DNA from: Saccharopolyspora rhizosphaerae
GTDB lineage: Bacteria; Actinomycetota; Actinomycetes; Mycobacteriales; Pseudonocardiaceae
Length of the DNA: 64,000 nt
NCBI RefSeq assembly: GCF_003931915.1
Contig: NZ_RSAA01000035.1
Coordinates: 124,001-188,000, forward strand
Direction: 5' to 3'
Position numbers and translations under genes: made by a program. A model generated the notes under the pieces. It was not told where the DNA came from and made no database searches. It saw nothing but the letters and a program-made list of their open reading frames with translations. How positions within the stretch are numbered: position 1 is the first letter of the stretch; every line of letters begins with the position of its first letter. Below are positions 63,388-64,000 of the stretch, piece by piece.

Positions 63388-64000
63388 TCAGCCTGGGTAG
63401 AACGGGATCGAGGCGCCCCCGATGGGCGCGTCCACCAGCGACCACACGTCGTCGGTGTCCTGGGCCTGCCAGAGCCCGTGGCGGTCGGCGACCACGACCT
63501 GCCCACCCGGGCCGACGGTGACCTCGGTCAGCGGCTGGCCCAGGTTCGCCGCGGTGTAGGGCTCCCAGCGGAAGCCGTCCACGGACAGGTCGAAGACCGG
63601 GGAGTTGTTGCTCTCGGTGGTGGCCACGAGGGATTCGTCCTGCCGCCACTCGACGGCGGTGACCTGCACGTCCGGCGACGGGCGCAGCACCACGGGGCGC
63701 TGCAGCACGGCGTGGCCGTCCTGCTCGGCGACCCCGGCGACCACCACGCTGCCGTCGATCACCGCCGCCACGCGGGTCCCGTCGCGGGAGAGCCGCAGGT
63801 CCTTGATGGGCCTGCCGGGCGGCAGCGAGCGGGCGTCGACGGTCTCCGGCTTCCACGTGGAGCCGCTGTGGACCACGCGCACCACGTCGCGACCGTCGAC
63901 GACGGTCCAGGCCTCGTCCTCGCCGCGCCAGGTCGGCTTGCTCATGTAGTTGCCGATGGTGGGCAGCTCGGCCAGCTGCTCGCCGAAGTCGCCGACGCGC
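63388..64000 (-). CDS. lpqB: Lipoprotein LpqB, C-terminal part (cut by window edge)
   Basis: The last 203 residues of the LpqB beta-propeller: LRLSRDGTRVAAVIDGSVVV, VTAVEWRQDESLVATT and TEVTVGPGGQVVVADRHGLW are blade-like repeats. LpqB works with the MtrAB two-component system on the cell surface; mtrA and mtrB would lie further right. The frame is open to base 64000; the ATG at 63945 is internal. Confidence 0.88.
   Translation of the reverse strand, partial: RVGDFGEQLAELPTIGNYMSKPTWRGEDEAWTVVDGRDVVRVVHSGSTWKPETVDARSLPPGRPIKDLRLSRDGTRVAAVIDGSVVVAGVAEQDGHAVLQRPVVLRPSPDVQVTAVEWRQDESLVATTESNNSPVFDLSVDGFRWEPYTAANLGQPLTEVTVGPGGQVVVADRHGLWQAQDTDDVWSLVDAPIGGASIPFYPG

Overview
The window reads as chromosome of a high-GC actinobacterium, most likely of the Pseudonocardiaceae (Saccharopolyspora-like; the genus is my inference and cannot be proved from 64 kb). 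The reasons are very high third-position GC, many GTG and TTG starts, leaderless promoters, a WhiB regulator, the actinobacterial one-chain 2-oxoglutarate enzyme (kgd), nickel superoxide dismutase, and a right end ordered as in mycobacteria (whiB1, pdtaS, small biotinyl-like protein, then secA, hpf, comF, lpqB). I see no rRNA, tRNA, insertion sequence, prophage or CRISPR array.

Layout. 1-9.8 kb: beta-oxidation genes fadA-fadB, a three-gene glycolate oxidase operon (glcD-glcE-glcF), a two-gene unit for a phosphodiesterase and an MpaB-like oxygenase, and an acyl-CoA dehydrogenase. 9.9-14.3 kb: a CoA-transferase/racemase divergent from a MerR regulator, a degraded-looking acyl-CoA synthetase and two DUF202 membrane proteins. 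14.3-20.3 kb: ohrR-ohr with a 36-bp operator, gcvH-sdaA behind a tandem glycine riboswitch, and a PucR-type regulator followed by alanine dehydrogenase. Serine, glycine and alanine turnover thus lie side by side. 20.8-27.2 kb: an unknown conserved protein, an ABC-2 type exporter, and a giant fused ABC exporter with one degenerate ATP site. 27.7-32.8 kb: kgd, a small DUF6104-type protein, and a frameshifted quinone reductase.

33-40.7 kb: a complete histidine-degradation operon, hutH-hutU-(allC-like)-hutF-hutI, mostly with 4-nt stop/start overlaps, divergent from an IclR regulator. 40.7-44 kb: a four-gene osmoprotectant ABC importer. 44-50 kb: a BpsA/DUF43 protein, a PAS-GGDEF-EAL cyclic-di-GMP protein and malic enzyme. 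50.5-54.2 kb: an RmlC-like protein, sodX and sodN (Ni-SOD), a histidine-rich protein with a recent internal duplication, a histidine phosphatase, a GNAT acetyltransferase and a membrane protein. 54.7-64 kb: a diacylglycerol kinase-like protein, whiB1 behind three CRP-like sites, pdtaS, a biotinyl-like protein that has lost its lysine, the 24-residue ribosomal protein bL37, secA, hpf, comF and the 3' part of lpqB.

The most unusual signal is not a gene. About twenty copies of a short element with the core GGGAACCTTCC lie across the window, roughly one per 3 kb, in both orientations. Most sit just after stop codons. Several have different but self-complementary flanking arms, so each would fold into a hairpin with the same conserved loop. 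One pair forms a stem whose ends are the stop codons of two convergent genes, three copies lie in tandem after sodN, and three lie in frame inside hut coding sequences. I could not run a genome-wide count, but this looks like a dispersed hairpin/terminator or recognition-sequence family comparable in style to DNA-uptake or REP sequences.
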